Of a stretch of DNA of 64,000 nucleotides, positions 26,891-36,480 are shown piece after piece; the first letter of the stretch is position 1; each line of letters begins with the position of its first letter. The notes below the pieces were generated by a model. The model had not been told where the DNA came from, did no database searches, and saw only the letters and a program-made list of their open reading frames with translations. The position numbers and the translations under genes are program-made. This DNA is from Brevibacterium rongguiense (GTDB taxonomy: Bacteria; Actinomycetota; Actinomycetes; Actinomycetales; Brevibacteriaceae), in assembly GCF_009857845.1 (NCBI RefSeq), contig NZ_WWEQ01000006.1, positions 1 to 64,000 on the forward strand, read 5' to 3'.

Positions 26891-26982
26891 GCGCTGGCAG
26901 GCGATGGCGGCGGCATCGGCGCACAGGGCCAGCAGCGAATCCGCGCCGATCGCGGCGGGACCGCCGCACCGGGGAGCGTGGC

Positions 26983-27273
26983 TCAGGAGCCGATCCTGCC
27001 GCGCTGCTGCGGTGCGGCGATGGCGGCGATGCCCGCGCCCTGGGCGGGGACCGGCTCCACGTCCTTCCGGTGGCGGCGGGCGATCTCCTGGACCGCCTGT
27101 GAGGAGGTGCCGGCGGCATCGGCGATGGCGGCGTAGGTGATTCCGCTGTCGCGGGCCTTGAGAATCGCCGAGATGTAGTTGCTGTTGACGTTCAACCGCT
27201 GCCGGGCAATGCGCCGGACAGTGCCGACCACTGCACGCTGTTCAGTTGAAAGCTCTTTCGCGCGACGTGACAT
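26983..27273 (-). CDS. Small helix-turn-helix protein
   Basis: A 96-residue basic protein. Residues of about 44-68 (GITYAAIADAAGTSSQAVQEIARRH) form a helix-turn-helix like those of sigma-factor region 4 and small Actinobacteria-specific DNA-binding proteins. The N-terminal 40 residues are rich in Arg/Lys. A ribosome site AAGGGA lies ten bases before the ATG, and a good sigma70-type promoter is upstream. The IMPase gene begins just downstream. Its target is unknown. Confidence 0.65.
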   Translation of the reverse strand: MSRRAKELSTEQRAVVGTVRRIARQRLNVNSNYISAILKARDSGITYAAIADAAGTSSQAVQEIARRHRKDVEPVPAQGAGIAAIAAPQQRGRIGS

Positions 27274-27312
27274 TGTGAATATCCCTTGGTCTGCTTAGAG
27301 TCCTCGGTACCG

Positions 27313-27340
27313 ATCATAGCGCACACCTCGCTCAGCTCAA
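27313..27340 (-). promoter_or_regulatory. Promoter of the small HTH gene
   Basis: On the minus strand TTGAGC (27335-27340) and TATGAT (27313-27318) are separated by 16 bases, the best -35/-10 pair in this part of the window. The start codon follows about 40 bases downstream. Confidence 0.55.
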
Positions 27341-27460
27341 CCCCCCGGGGGACGGGCCTCCACCAGGCATTCCGCAACCTGAATTGACAACATGACCTGC
27401 GATAACGTCGGCCCCTCGCCCCTCTTTTACGGATCCTGCGCAGTGCGCGAGAATGGCACT

Positions 27461-30361
27461 ATGACGACGGTCGCCGATGCCCACGCAGACTCCCCGGCCC
27501 GGGAGGCGGTGGGCCCGGCAACCGGGAGCGTCGCCGCGGAGCTGCGGGCCGCCGGCTGCGCCGAGGCGACCGCCGACCCCACCGTGCTCGCCGCCTATTC
27601 CTCCGACGGCTCGCTGTTTCGCCTCCGCCCGCAGGCCGTCGCCTTCCCCCGCGCCGACGCCGAGGTGGCCGCCGCCCTCCAGACCGCGCGCCGGCTGGGC
27701 GTGGGCCTCGTGTGCCGCGGGGCCGGCACGTCGTTGGCCGGCAACGCCGTGGGCACGGGCATCATCCTCGACTTCTCCCGCCACCTCAACCGGATCCTCG
27801 AGCTCCTCCCCGCCGAGCGCGCGGTGTGGGTGGAGCCCGGGGTCGTCCACGCGCAGCTCCAGGCGGCGGCCAAGCCCCACGGTCTGCGCTTCGGGCCCGA
27901 CCCGTCGACGAACTCGCGCTGCACGATCGGCGGGATGATCGGCAACAACGCGTGCGGGCCGCGCGCCATGGGCTACGGGCGCACGGTGGACAACATCGAG
28001 GCCCTCGACGTCATGCTCGCCGACGGCACCGTGGTCCGGTTGGACGGGCAGGACGACGCGCGCCACTTCCCTCGGCTGCACGCGCTCGTCGCCCGCAGCC
28101 TCGAGCCCATTCGCACCGAGGTCGGGACGTTCAGCCGGCAGGTGTCCGGCTACGGCCTCGACTGGCTGCTGCCCGAGCACGGCTTCGACCTGCGCCGGGC
28201 ATTCGCGGGCTCCGAGGGGACGTGGGGCATCGTCCTGCGCGCCCGGATGCGCCTCGTCGCCGAGCCCGCTCACCTGGCAACGGCCGTACTGGGCTACCCG
28301 GACATGGCCGCGGCCGCCGACGATGTGCCCGCCCTGCGAGCGTTCCCCGTCACCGCCTGCGAGGGCCTGGAGCGGCGCATGCTCGACCGCCTCATCGAGG
28401 CGAAGGGCCGCGCGGCGGTGCCCGACATGCCCGAGGGCGGCGGTTGGATGGTCATCGAGCTGGCCGGGGATTCCGCGGAGGAGCTGCAGGCCAGCGCCCG
28501 GGATCTCGTGGCGGCCTCCCACGCCCAGGACTCCATGGTGTTCGGCGGCGGCGATCCCACGGCCGCGGCGATCTGGAAGATCCGCGCGGACGGGGCGGGC
28601 CTCGTCTCCCGCACGCCCGACGGCAGGGACGCCCACGCCGGGTGGGAGGACTCCGCGGTGCCGCCCGAGCACCTGGGCGACTACATCCGCGCACTCATGG
28701 AGCTGCTGGACCGGCACGGGCTCTGGGCGCTGCCCTACGGGCACTTCGGCGACGGGTGCCTGCACATGCGCGTGGACTTCCCGCTGGATGAGGACGGCGG
28801 CCGGCAGGCGATGCGCGACTTCATGTTCGATGCCGCGCGGCTCGTGGCCCGATTCGGCGGCTCCGTCTCCGGCGAGCACGGCGATGGGAGGGCGCGCGGC
28901 GAACTCCTGCCGCGCATGTTCTCCCCCGCGGTGATCGAGCTCTTCGCCCAGGTCAAGGCGCTGTTCGACCCCCGCGACACCCTCAATCCCGGCATCATCG
29001 TGGCGCCCGACGCGCTGGACGAGGACATCCGGACCGCCCAGGTGAGGCCGGGGGACATGCCCGCGGGGAAGACGGGGCTCGCGTTCGCCCTCGCCGGCGA
29101 TGGCGGTGATTTCGCCACCGCGGTGCACCGCTGCACCGGCGTGGGCAAGTGCCGCGCCGATTCCGCGGCCGGCGGCGGGGTCATGTGCCCGTCCTACCAG
29201 GCCACGCGCAACGAGGTGGATTCGACGCGCGGCCGCGCGCGGGTCCTCCAGGAGATGGTGCGCGGCGAGGACGTCCAGCGCGACTGGCGGGCCCCCGAGG
29301 TGCACGAGGCGCTCGACCTCTGTCTCAGCTGCAAGGCCTGCGGTTCCGAGTGCCCCACCGGCACGGACATGGCCACCTACAAGGCCGAGGTGCTCTACCA
29401 GGCCTACCGCGGCCGGCTTCGGCCCGCCGACCACTACCTGCTGGGCTGGCTGCCCGTGCTCAGCCGCGCGGCCGCTCCGCTGGCGCCCCTGGTGAACCTC
29501 GTGGGCCGCGTGCCCGCGCTGGCCGCGGTCGCAAAGCGCGCGGGCCGCATCGACGGCCGCCGCGCGATCCCGGCGTTCACCCGCCGCACGTTCACCCGAT
29601 GGTTCCGGCACGCGGGTGCGGCCCCCGCGGGCCGCGAGCGGCGGCGTCAGCGCGAGGTGGTGCTGTTCGCCGATTCGTGGTCGAACTTCTTCGCGCCGCG
29701 GGTGCTGGCCGCCGCGGTGGCCGTGCTGCGCGATGCGGGCGTGGATGTGCGGGTGCTGCCGAGCACCGAGTGCTGCGGCCTCAGCCTCATCTCCACGGGG
29801 CAGCTGGATGGGGCGAAGCGGCTGCTGGGCTCGGCGGTCGAGGCGCTCGACGCGACGGATGCCGCGGGTGAGGCCGTTCCGATCATCGGCGTGGAGCCCT
29901 CCTGCACCGCGGTGCTGCGCGAGGATGCGGTGGCGCTCCTGGGCACGGATGCGGCGCGCCGGGTCGCGGAGCGGACGAAGACCCTCGCCGAATACCTCCT
30001 GGAGATCGGCTACCGCCCGCAGGATCTGACCGGGGTGCGCGCCGTGGTGCAGCCGCACTGCCACCAGAGCGCGGTCATGGGCTTCGCCGCGGACGAGGAA
30101 CTCCTCGATCGCGCGGGCGTCGAGCGGACCGTGTTGGGCGGCTGCTGCGGGCTGGCGGGCAACTTCGGCGTCGTGGAGGGCCATTACGAGGTCTCCGAGG
30201 CCGTGGGCGAGCTGGCCCTCCTGCCCGCTGTGCGCGCGGCCGCCCCGGATACCGTGGTCCTTGCCGACGGGTACTCCTGCCGCACGCAGCTCCACGACCT
30301 CAGCGACCGTCGAGGCGTCCACCTCGCCGAGCTGCTCGCCTGGGGCCTCGAGGCCCCGTGA
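27461..30361 (+). CDS. FAD-linked oxidase with fused Fe-S domains (D-lactate/2-hydroxyacid dehydrogenase type)
   Basis: A 966-residue membrane-associated dehydrogenase. Residues 30-540 form the FAD-binding and FAD-linked oxidase domains, with RGAGTSLAGNAVG at about 90 contacting the flavin. Two 4Fe-4S motifs follow: CTGVGKC with CPS near residue 560 and CLSCKACGSECP near 622. Two CCG domains close the protein (STECCGLS and LGGCCGLAG), as in GlpC and heterodisulphide reductases. Dld-like, glycolate or other 2-hydroxyacid oxidation with electrons passed to quinone is typical. The ATG at 27461 has GAGAAT six bases upstream and no ribosome site, so it is probably leaderless. Confidence 0.9.
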   Translation: MTTVADAHADSPAREAVGPATGSVAAELRAAGCAEATADPTVLAAYSSDGSLFRLRPQAVAFPRADAEVAAALQTARRLGVGLVCRGAGTSLAGNAVGTGIILDFSRHLNRILELLPAERAVWVEPGVVHAQLQAAAKPHGLRFGPDPSTNSRCTIGGMIGNNACGPRAMGYGRTVDNIEALDVMLADGTVVRLDGQDDARHFPRLHALVARSLEPIRTEVGTFSRQVSGYGLDWLLPEHGFDLRRAFAGSEGTWGIVLRARMRLVAEPAHLATAVLGYPDMAAAADDVPALRAFPVTACEGLERRMLDRLIEAKGRAAVPDMPEGGGWMVIELAGDSAEELQASARDLVAASHAQDSMVFGGGDPTAAAIWKIRADGAGLVSRTPDGRDAHAGWEDSAVPPEHLGDYIRALMELLDRHGLWALPYGHFGDGCLHMRVDFPLDEDGGRQAMRDFMFDAARLVARFGGSVSGEHGDGRARGELLPRMFSPAVIELFAQVKALFDPRDTLNPGIIVAPDALDEDIRTAQVRPGDMPAGKTGLAFALAGDGGDFATAVHRCTGVGKCRADSAAGGGVMCPSYQATRNEVDSTRGRARVLQEMVRGEDVQRDWRAPEVHEALDLCLSCKACGSECPTGTDMATYKAEVLYQAYRGRLRPADHYLLGWLPVLSRAAAPLAPLVNLVGRVPALAAVAKRAGRIDGRRAIPAFTRRTFTRWFRHAGAAPAGRERRRQREVVLFADSWSNFFAPRVLAAAVAVLRDAGVDVRVLPSTECCGLSLISTGQLDGAKRLLGSAVEALDATDAAGEAVPIIGVEPSCTAVLREDAVALLGTDAARRVAERTKTLAEYLLEIGYRPQDLTGVRAVVQPHCHQSAVMGFAADEELLDRAGVERTVLGGCCGLAGNFGVVEGHYEVSEAVGELALLPAVRAAAPDTVVLADGYSCRTQLHDLSDRRGVHLAELLAWGLEAP

Positions 30362-30386
30362 GCGGGAGGGGCGGGAACCGGGTGCG

Positions 30387-32252
30387 CTAGAACGGCGGCG
30401 GATCATCGCTTGCCCATCGAGATGCGGGACGGGAGCCTGTGGCCCGGTCTTCTGCGCCAGCCCACCTCTCCTCCCCTGAGACGGGGCCGCCCGGGCGCAC
30501 CGGTGGCCGCGCACGGAGCACCCGCGCGTACGCGGCCGGCTCCGCGCTCAGCGGAAAGTCCGGGTGGGGTCCGGTGCACACCGGCGGCTCTCCCTCGGGC
30601 CGCGCCGGGGAGCCATCGGAGGCAAGCCGGGCGCCGCTGACCATGTCGACCCGGTGCCATTCGGCAATGGACCCTGCGGCGGCAGGACCTGCGCCGCCGC
30701 TGCAGTCCTCGGTGTCCTCCGGTGACTCGGACGCGTAGGCGCGCAGCGCGGCCACCTGCCGCGCGTGTTCGGTGTCGATGGGTGAGCCGGGGGCTGCGAC
30801 CGGCCCCACCAGGGGCGATGGGAACGTCCACCGCACGCCGCCGCCGCGCATCGCATCGTCGCGTTCGACGGCGAATTGCCGATTCGTCTTGAGGAGGTGG
30901 TGTCTGCGGCACAGGGGATGGAGATTGTGGAGAGCCGTGGGTCCACCGCGGGCAGGGTCGTCGCGGTTGAAGGGAACGATGTGGTCGATGTCTGCGGTCG
31001 AAGCGCGGCGAGGGCAGCCCGGCACCGTGCACCACGCCCATTTCGCCATGACCGCCGTCTTCAGCGCCTGCGGGAACGCATAGGTTCTGGCAACGGCTTC
31101 GAGCACGGTGCCGGTCGCCGGATCGGTGAGCAGGCGGCGGAGGGACGGCGCGTGCGCGGCGATGAGCCGCGCGTCCTCGGCGGAGACCGGCGAGCAGTCG
31201 TCGAGACGGCCGGGCAGTGAGGAGTCGCCCAGCAGGCTGAGGAACGGCACCGTCACGCAGACGCTCGCCTGCTTGCGCAGCCAGTCCGCCGAGGTCGGCA
31301 TGCGCACCACCATGTCCCGTTGGGCTCCCGAAGGATCGAGCACGGTCAGCGGCAGCTGCGGGATTCCATTCAGCCCGAGGTCGAAGCGGGTCTGGTCGAT
31401 GGTGCGCTCATCGAGGAAGAGCGCGGCAGAGGACAGCCGCCGGCCGGTCTGCGGATCGACGAAGAGGCCCGCGTGGGACAGTGCGATCGCCCGAGCCCAT
31501 GCCGTGAGCCGCTGGTACGCGGCTGCGATCTCTGCAGTGGGGCCGGTGTAGAGGAGACACGCGGTCCCGTCGCCGTTGCTCCATCGGCGGACTCTGCGGT
31601 TCTTCACCGCCTCATCGCGAGCATCGGCGGGCGGCTGCAGAAGGGCGAAGATCTCGTCGACCGCCCGCTTCCACTGCTTCCACTCCAGTTCCACATTGAG
31701 CGCGGTGACGCGCTCATCGAATTCCGGGCGGAGCGTGTCGGCAAGCTGTGCGGCCCTGCCGGCCGCGTAGTCGAGCCGCGCGAAGCCGATCCGGCCCCGT
31801 TGCGCCTGGGCCAGCAGCGCTGGCATCGTCACGGTCGCGGCGAACGCGGAGGCCGCCAACGCGTGCGCGCGAGGAATCGTCACGTCCAGACCCGCCGCGA
31901 GCGTGATCCACACGACCTCCGGAAGCGCCTCGAGCAGATCCGCGTAGGCGGTCGGCAGCTCATCCTCCGCACCGCCGTTCGGGCCCTGAGACCCGCCCCG
32001 ACCGCAGTGCCGGCGATAGGCGGCGATGAGCTCGTCGCACAGGGCGAAGGCACGAGCGAGCTGGGCGGCATCGAGGGAGGCGGCCGCGGCACTGAGTCGC
32101 GGCCCACGGGGGCGATGCGCATCTCCGGTCGTAGCCCACTCCCCACCGCATGAGGCCGAAGCAGGAATTCCCTCACCGTCGGAACCCTTGCGAGACCGTG
32201 GGGGCTCATGCGGATCCGGCGGCGGCGGAGCTGGCGGCGCGGCGGTTGTCAC
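30387..32252 (-). CDS. DUF222/13E12-family HNH endonuclease protein
   Basis: A 621-residue protein of the 13E12 repeat family common in actinomycetes. The N-terminal DUF222 region covers about residues 60-400. The HNH nuclease motif is near residues 455-505, with CTVPGC and CRRHH binding zinc, and DIDHI and HNLHPLC forming the active site. The last 110 residues are Pro/Gly/Glu-rich with no domain. The GTG start at 32252 has GGGAGGG seven bases upstream. These genes are numerous and mobile-like, but their cellular role is unknown; stand-alone HNH proteins may act in DNA processing or as selfish elements. No intein or intron surrounds it. Confidence 0.85.
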   Translation of the reverse strand: MTTAAPPAPPPPDPHEPPRSRKGSDGEGIPASASCGGEWATTGDAHRPRGPRLSAAAASLDAAQLARAFALCDELIAAYRRHCGRGGSQGPNGGAEDELPTAYADLLEALPEVVWITLAAGLDVTIPRAHALAASAFAATVTMPALLAQAQRGRIGFARLDYAAGRAAQLADTLRPEFDERVTALNVELEWKQWKRAVDEIFALLQPPADARDEAVKNRRVRRWSNGDGTACLLYTGPTAEIAAAYQRLTAWARAIALSHAGLFVDPQTGRRLSSAALFLDERTIDQTRFDLGLNGIPQLPLTVLDPSGAQRDMVVRMPTSADWLRKQASVCVTVPFLSLLGDSSLPGRLDDCSPVSAEDARLIAAHAPSLRRLLTDPATGTVLEAVARTYAFPQALKTAVMAKWAWCTVPGCPRRASTADIDHIVPFNRDDPARGGPTALHNLHPLCRRHHLLKTNRQFAVERDDAMRGGGVRWTFPSPLVGPVAAPGSPIDTEHARQVAALRAYASESPEDTEDCSGGAGPAAAGSIAEWHRVDMVSGARLASDGSPARPEGEPPVCTGPHPDFPLSAEPAAYARVLRARPPVRPGGPVSGEERWAGAEDRATGSRPASRWASDDPPPF

Positions 32253-32530
32253 GGTAGTGCCCTCCCTTCTGCCTCGTTGCAGTGGCGGTGCGAAGCGAGA
32301 ATGCCACTGGTAGGGGATCCTCATTCGTCGATTCGCTCTTCTGTACTAATAGTATTAGATCATCGCGTGCCGGACAAGCACTTTCTTCTGCTGTGACCTT
32401 CCGGCATCGGCCCAGCTCGGCGCACCGCCCACCCACGGCACCCTGCCGGCGAATCGAAAAACCGCGCACAGCGATACGTCGCACAGGCTCCCCGGAAGCC
32501 GACTCACTCCACTGCGGCGAGAGATCAGCG
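32253..32530. other. Non-coding leader region of the DUF222 gene
   Basis: About 280 bases with no credible gene. A 13-base odd palindrome, CTAATA-G-TATTAG, lies at 32346-32358 in a short AT-rich block, unusual for this GC-rich genome, and is a candidate operator or promoter for the minus-strand DUF222 gene. Confidence 0.45.
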
Positions 32531-32770
32531 GCGGGAGCCTGAAACCGCGGTCATGAATAGTGAGTGAGGTGTGACCGTGGGCGCCAAGTTGGGCGTGACC
32601 ATGAGCCTTGGGGCAGACACGGCCGAGCACGCCGGGTCAGGTGAGGCCAAGAGCCTTGGGTCAGGTGCGGTCATGAACCGGTAGGCAAGCGTTGCCGCGA
32701 ACGTTGGGGCAGGCGGTACTGCGAACTCTGGGTCAGGTGAGGTGCGGATCATCGGATCAGTGCGAAGGCA
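32531..32770. repeat. Degenerate 24-bp tandem repeat array, about ten units
   Basis: Successive 24-base units start exactly at 32531, 32555, 32579, 32603, 32627, 32651, 32675, 32699, 32723 and, more weakly, 32747. The conserved core on the + strand is TTGGGTCAGGTG, usually after GA and often ending in GGTCAT. Because 24 is a multiple of three, the minus-strand frame stays open across the array and would read as a repeating octapeptide with PDPR(L/F) at the end of each unit. There is no recognisable start context for a protein, so coding is doubtful. Confidence 0.85.
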
Positions 32771-33095
32771 GGGTACGCGCCGTTCCACTCCACAGTCGGC
32801 CGAGCCGCTGCCCACCGCACCTCGCCGCGCCACGGACAGTTGCGCAGCGACACCCCAGCGAAACGGCACCACAGCGAGACGCGAGCACGCGGGTACCGAG
32901 GCACACAGACGTACCCCCCCCCGCCGACGACCGCGCCACGGACGCCCTTCGGCACGCGCACACCGCTCGGCATACTCCCCGGGGCCGTGAATCGATCCGG
33001 TCGCGGCGGCGCCGTCATGTCGAGAGCCGCGCGGTGGAGGGCACCTGCGGCGTCGGGCCGACTTCGGCCCCGGGGGCCTGTGCGAGAGTTGCCGC
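32771..33095. other. Region with no recognisable gene before the VOC gene
   Basis: About 325 bases of lower-GC, C-rich sequence with no open frame that shows family similarity or a good ribosome site. Only GAGAGT at 33084-33089, a possible -10 box for the VOC gene, stands out. Confidence 0.4.
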
Positions 33096-33560
33096 ATGAC
33101 GGAGATGCCGCGTGTGCTGCACACAGCAATCGACGCTCCCGACTGCCGGGCGCTGGCCGAGTTCTACCGGGCCCTTCTGGGCCTCCGGTATCGACCGGGA
33201 GACGAACCGCCGGCCGGCAGCGCAGAAGACGACGCCGATTGGCTGGTGCTGATCGAGGACGGCGGGCGTCGCGTTCTCGCATTCCAGCAGAAGACGGACA
33301 CCGCAGCGCCGACGTGGCCATCGGAAGACGTGCCCATGCAGATGCACCTCGACTTCGCAGTGCCGAACGTCGAGGCCCTGCAACGGCAGGGTCATCGTGC
33401 CGAAGAGCTCGGCGCGCGCCTGCTGAGCGATCAGTCACACGACCGCGAGGAGCCCCTCCTCGTCCTTGCCGACCCAGCCGGCCATCCATTCTGCCTGCTG
33501 GTCCAGGCGGCTCCGCCTGCCGCCGAAAGCTCGATCGACGTGCCCGATCAGCGCGGCTAG
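33096..33560 (+). CDS. VOC-superfamily (glyoxalase/bleomycin-resistance fold) protein
   Basis: A 154-residue protein with two beta-alpha-beta-beta-beta modules. The first begins at VLHTAIDAPDCRALAEFYRALLG; the second contains QMHLDFAVPNVEAL and ends in LADPAGHPFCLL, the characteristic metal-binding Glu/His edge of this fold. Many actinobacterial members of this subgroup are uncharacterised; ring-cleaving, isomerase or drug-binding roles occur elsewhere in the superfamily. GAGAGT six bases before the ATG and the lack of a ribosome site suggest a leaderless transcript. Confidence 0.8.
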   Translation: MTEMPRVLHTAIDAPDCRALAEFYRALLGLRYRPGDEPPAGSAEDDADWLVLIEDGGRRVLAFQQKTDTAAPTWPSEDVPMQMHLDFAVPNVEALQRQGHRAEELGARLLSDQSHDREEPLLVLADPAGHPFCLLVQAAPPAAESSIDVPDQRG

Positions 33561-33888
33561 GACTGCACAGCACTGACAGGATTGCCCGGCACCCATGGCA
33601 ACCAGGTTGCCCAGCACCCCTGAGCACCAGGCCGGGCGCCCGCGAACAGAGGGCAGAGCAATGCGCATGAGCGCCATCCGCACGGGTTTCGCACACATAT
33701 TTCCCGACGTGATCCCGTCGCCACACCTCCGTGAAAAGACAGGCCTTCACACCCCCATGCCTGGGCATTGAGCACAACGCCCGACTCAACGCGCTGTGCG
33801 CAATCCACAGCCCGTCCAGCTGGGCGACGGCCTCACACCCCGACAGGCGCCCCACGCCCACCGGCGCGCCGCGCCACGGGCTGCACCC
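33561..33888. other. Non-coding spacer with a 15-base palindrome
   Basis: About 330 bases between convergent VOC and stress-protein genes. GGCAACC-A-GGTTGCC (33597-33611) is a perfect odd palindrome, enclosed by a GCCCGGC/GCCGGGC pair (33594-33600 and 33631-33637), so it may terminate the VOC transcript or bind a protein. Nothing else is supported. Confidence 0.4.
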
Positions 33889-34278
33889 TCACACTTTTGC
33901 GGTGAGGACCGGCACCTCCGCCTCCAGGAGGATGCGCTGAGCCTGGGAGCCCAGGATGAACTTGCCGATCGCGCTGCGCTTGCGCAGGCCGATGACGATG
34001 AGGCTCGCGGAGTGCTCGGCGACAAGCGCATTGAGCGTCTCGACGATATCCGCCTCGGGGTCCGGGTGGACGATGGTCACCTCGACGCCATGGCTGCGCG
34101 CGGCGCCCTCGATGTCCTCGACCGCGCCGCCGGGGATACGGTCGACCGCCTCGGCGGATCCCCGCTTGGGCGAGTTGAGGACGACGACGGACTGCGCCCG
34201 CAGGGCCGCCTCGGCGAGCCCGACGCGCAGCGCGGCGGCACCCTCGTCGGTGGGCAGGTACGCGATGAGGACGGTCAT
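33889..34278 (-). CDS. Universal stress protein, single domain
   Basis: A 129-residue UspA-fold protein. The ATP-binding pattern at the C-terminus is G-x-R-K-R-S with GKFILGS (about residues 97-112). It begins directly with MTVLIAYLPT, the first beta strand. TATACT lies six bases before the ATG on the minus strand, with no Shine-Dalgarno site, so the transcript is very probably leaderless. USPs aid survival under stress; no partner is visible nearby. Confidence 0.88.
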   Translation of the reverse strand: MTVLIAYLPTDEGAAALRVGLAEAALRAQSVVVLNSPKRGSAEAVDRIPGGAVEDIEGAARSHGVEVTIVHPDPEADIVETLNALVAEHSASLIVIGLRKRSAIGKFILGSQAQRILLEAEVPVLTAKV

Positions 34279-34485
34279 GCCCCGAGTATAGGCAGGGGGC
34301 CTGCCCTCGCCCCCGCCGCGCAGGCTCCCCGCCCCATGGCACGCGCCCCGCTCACCACCAGGCTCCCCGCCCCGGCAGACGAGCGCTCCGCCCCGGCAAC
34401 ACCCCTTGCCGCCTCCCCGCGGCACCGAACCTCCACCGCAGCACCGGCCCCCCACCACACGAGCGATTATCGAAACATTTCCGTG

Positions 34486-34516
34486 TTGCAAATCGGCAGA
34501 GGTGCACCTTACCTTG
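34486..34516 (+). promoter_or_regulatory. Siderophore operon promoter with DtxR/IdeR-like box
   Basis: TTGCAA (34486-34491) and TACCTT (34510-34515) are 18 bases apart and place the transcription start at the GTG at 34522, so the message is leaderless. The 19 bases at 34498-34516, read on the minus strand, share 11 positions with the DtxR/IdeR iron-box consensus, including the AGGT and ACCT arms, and contain the palindrome AGGTGCACCT. Iron-dependent repression would overlap the -10. The match is moderate. Confidence 0.55.
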
Positions 34517-34521
34517 GATCG

Positions 34522-35415
<894 letters not shown>

Positions 35416-35493
35416 CACCCCGCCCGTGACACCCCGCCTGTGACACCCCGCCCACAGCCCACGGCCCACTGCCCCACCCACCAGAGGACACGC

Positions 35494-36480
35494 ATGAAGA
35501 TCCGCACCGCCATCGCCGCCGCCACCATCGGGCTCCTCGCCCTCAGCGGCTGCGGCACCACCGACGACGCGAAGTCCGCCGGCGACTCGACCACGGGCGC
35601 GGCCGCCGGCGGCCCGGTGAGCATCACGGACAGCCGCGGCAAGGAGGTCAAGCTGGACCACCCGGCGCAGAAGGTCGTGGCGCTCGAGTGGTCCGTCGCG
35701 GAATACGCGCAGTCGCTGGGCGTGAACCCCGCCGGCGTCGCGGACCCCAAGGGCTACGCCATGTGGGACAAGACGGTCCCGCTGCAGGGCGACCCGAAGG
35801 ACGTGGGCGTGCGCAACGAGCCCAGCGTCGACTCGATCGCCGGGCTGGAGCCGGACGTCATCCTCGCCGACACCGCCTCCATCCCCGCCAAGCAGATGGC
35901 CCAGATGGAGAAGATCGCCCCCGTCGCCGTCTTCACGAGCGCGAACACCTCGGACCTCGTAAGGCTCGTCAAGGACAACCAGGACAAGGTGGGCACGCTG
36001 CTCGGCAAGGAGGACGAGGCGAAGCGGCTGGGCGAGGAGTACGACCAGCAGATCGCCGAGGCCAAGAAGAAGGTCGCCGACGCCGGCAAGGAGGGCACGC
36101 CGTTCGTCTTCGCCTATCCCTATGAGGATGCGAACGCCCTGAGCATCCGGATGCACGGCCCGGGCTCGGCCCCCAGCGCGATCGGCAAGGGCCTGGGCCT
36201 CAAGGACGCGTGGACGAAGAAGGGCGACGCCGAATACGGGGTCGGCCAGTCCGATGTCGAGGGCCTCACCGCCCTCCCCGCGGACGCCCGGTTCTCCTAT
36301 TGGAAGGACCCGGAGGCGAAGGACCCCATCGAGGGCCTGTCGTCCAACCGGGTGTGGAAGAACCTGGGCTTCGTCAAGGCCGGCAACGTCCACCGCATGG
36401 ACGCCGGGGTCTGGCTCTACGGTGGCACGAAGTCCATGGCGAAGTACGGCTCCGACCTCGCCGATGCCATCGCGGGCTGA
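35494..36480 (+). CDS. Siderophore-binding lipoprotein (FecB/FepB type)
   Basis: A 328-residue extracellular binding protein. The signal peptide ends in lipobox LSGC near residue 20. The mature protein has the class III binding fold, with the first strand RGKEVKLDHPAQKVVALEW, a central helix, and the second lobe ending at the C-terminus. RBS AGAGGA precedes the ATG. It overlaps the permease gene by 17 bases and should hand iron-loaded siderophore to the fused permease. The siderophore type is not readable from sequence. Confidence 0.92.
   Translation: MKIRTAIAAATIGLLALSGCGTTDDAKSAGDSTTGAAAGGPVSITDSRGKEVKLDHPAQKVVALEWSVAEYAQSLGVNPAGVADPKGYAMWDKTVPLQGDPKDVGVRNEPSVDSIAGLEPDVILADTASIPAKQMAQMEKIAPVAVFTSANTSDLVRLVKDNQDKVGTLLGKEDEAKRLGEEYDQQIAEAKKKVADAGKEGTPFVFAYPYEDANALSIRMHGPGSAPSAIGKGLGLKDAWTKKGDAEYGVGQSDVEGLTALPADARFSYWKDPEAKDPIEGLSSNRVWKNLGFVKAGNVHRMDAGVWLYGGTKSMAKYGSDLADAIAG

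Noticed and set aside
27332-30514. Open frame of over 1,000 codons antisense to the FAD/Fe-S oxidoreductase
   Set aside because: Antisense shadow; the plus-strand protein has complete FAD and cluster motifs and the reverse frame has none.
32531-32770. CRISPR array
   Set aside because: The units are directly adjacent without spacers and are degenerate, and no cas genes are near.
32525-33124. Minus-strand frame covering the 24-bp repeat array as a protein gene
   Set aside because: No good ribosome site, biased low-complexity sequence and no family match; described as a repeat array instead.
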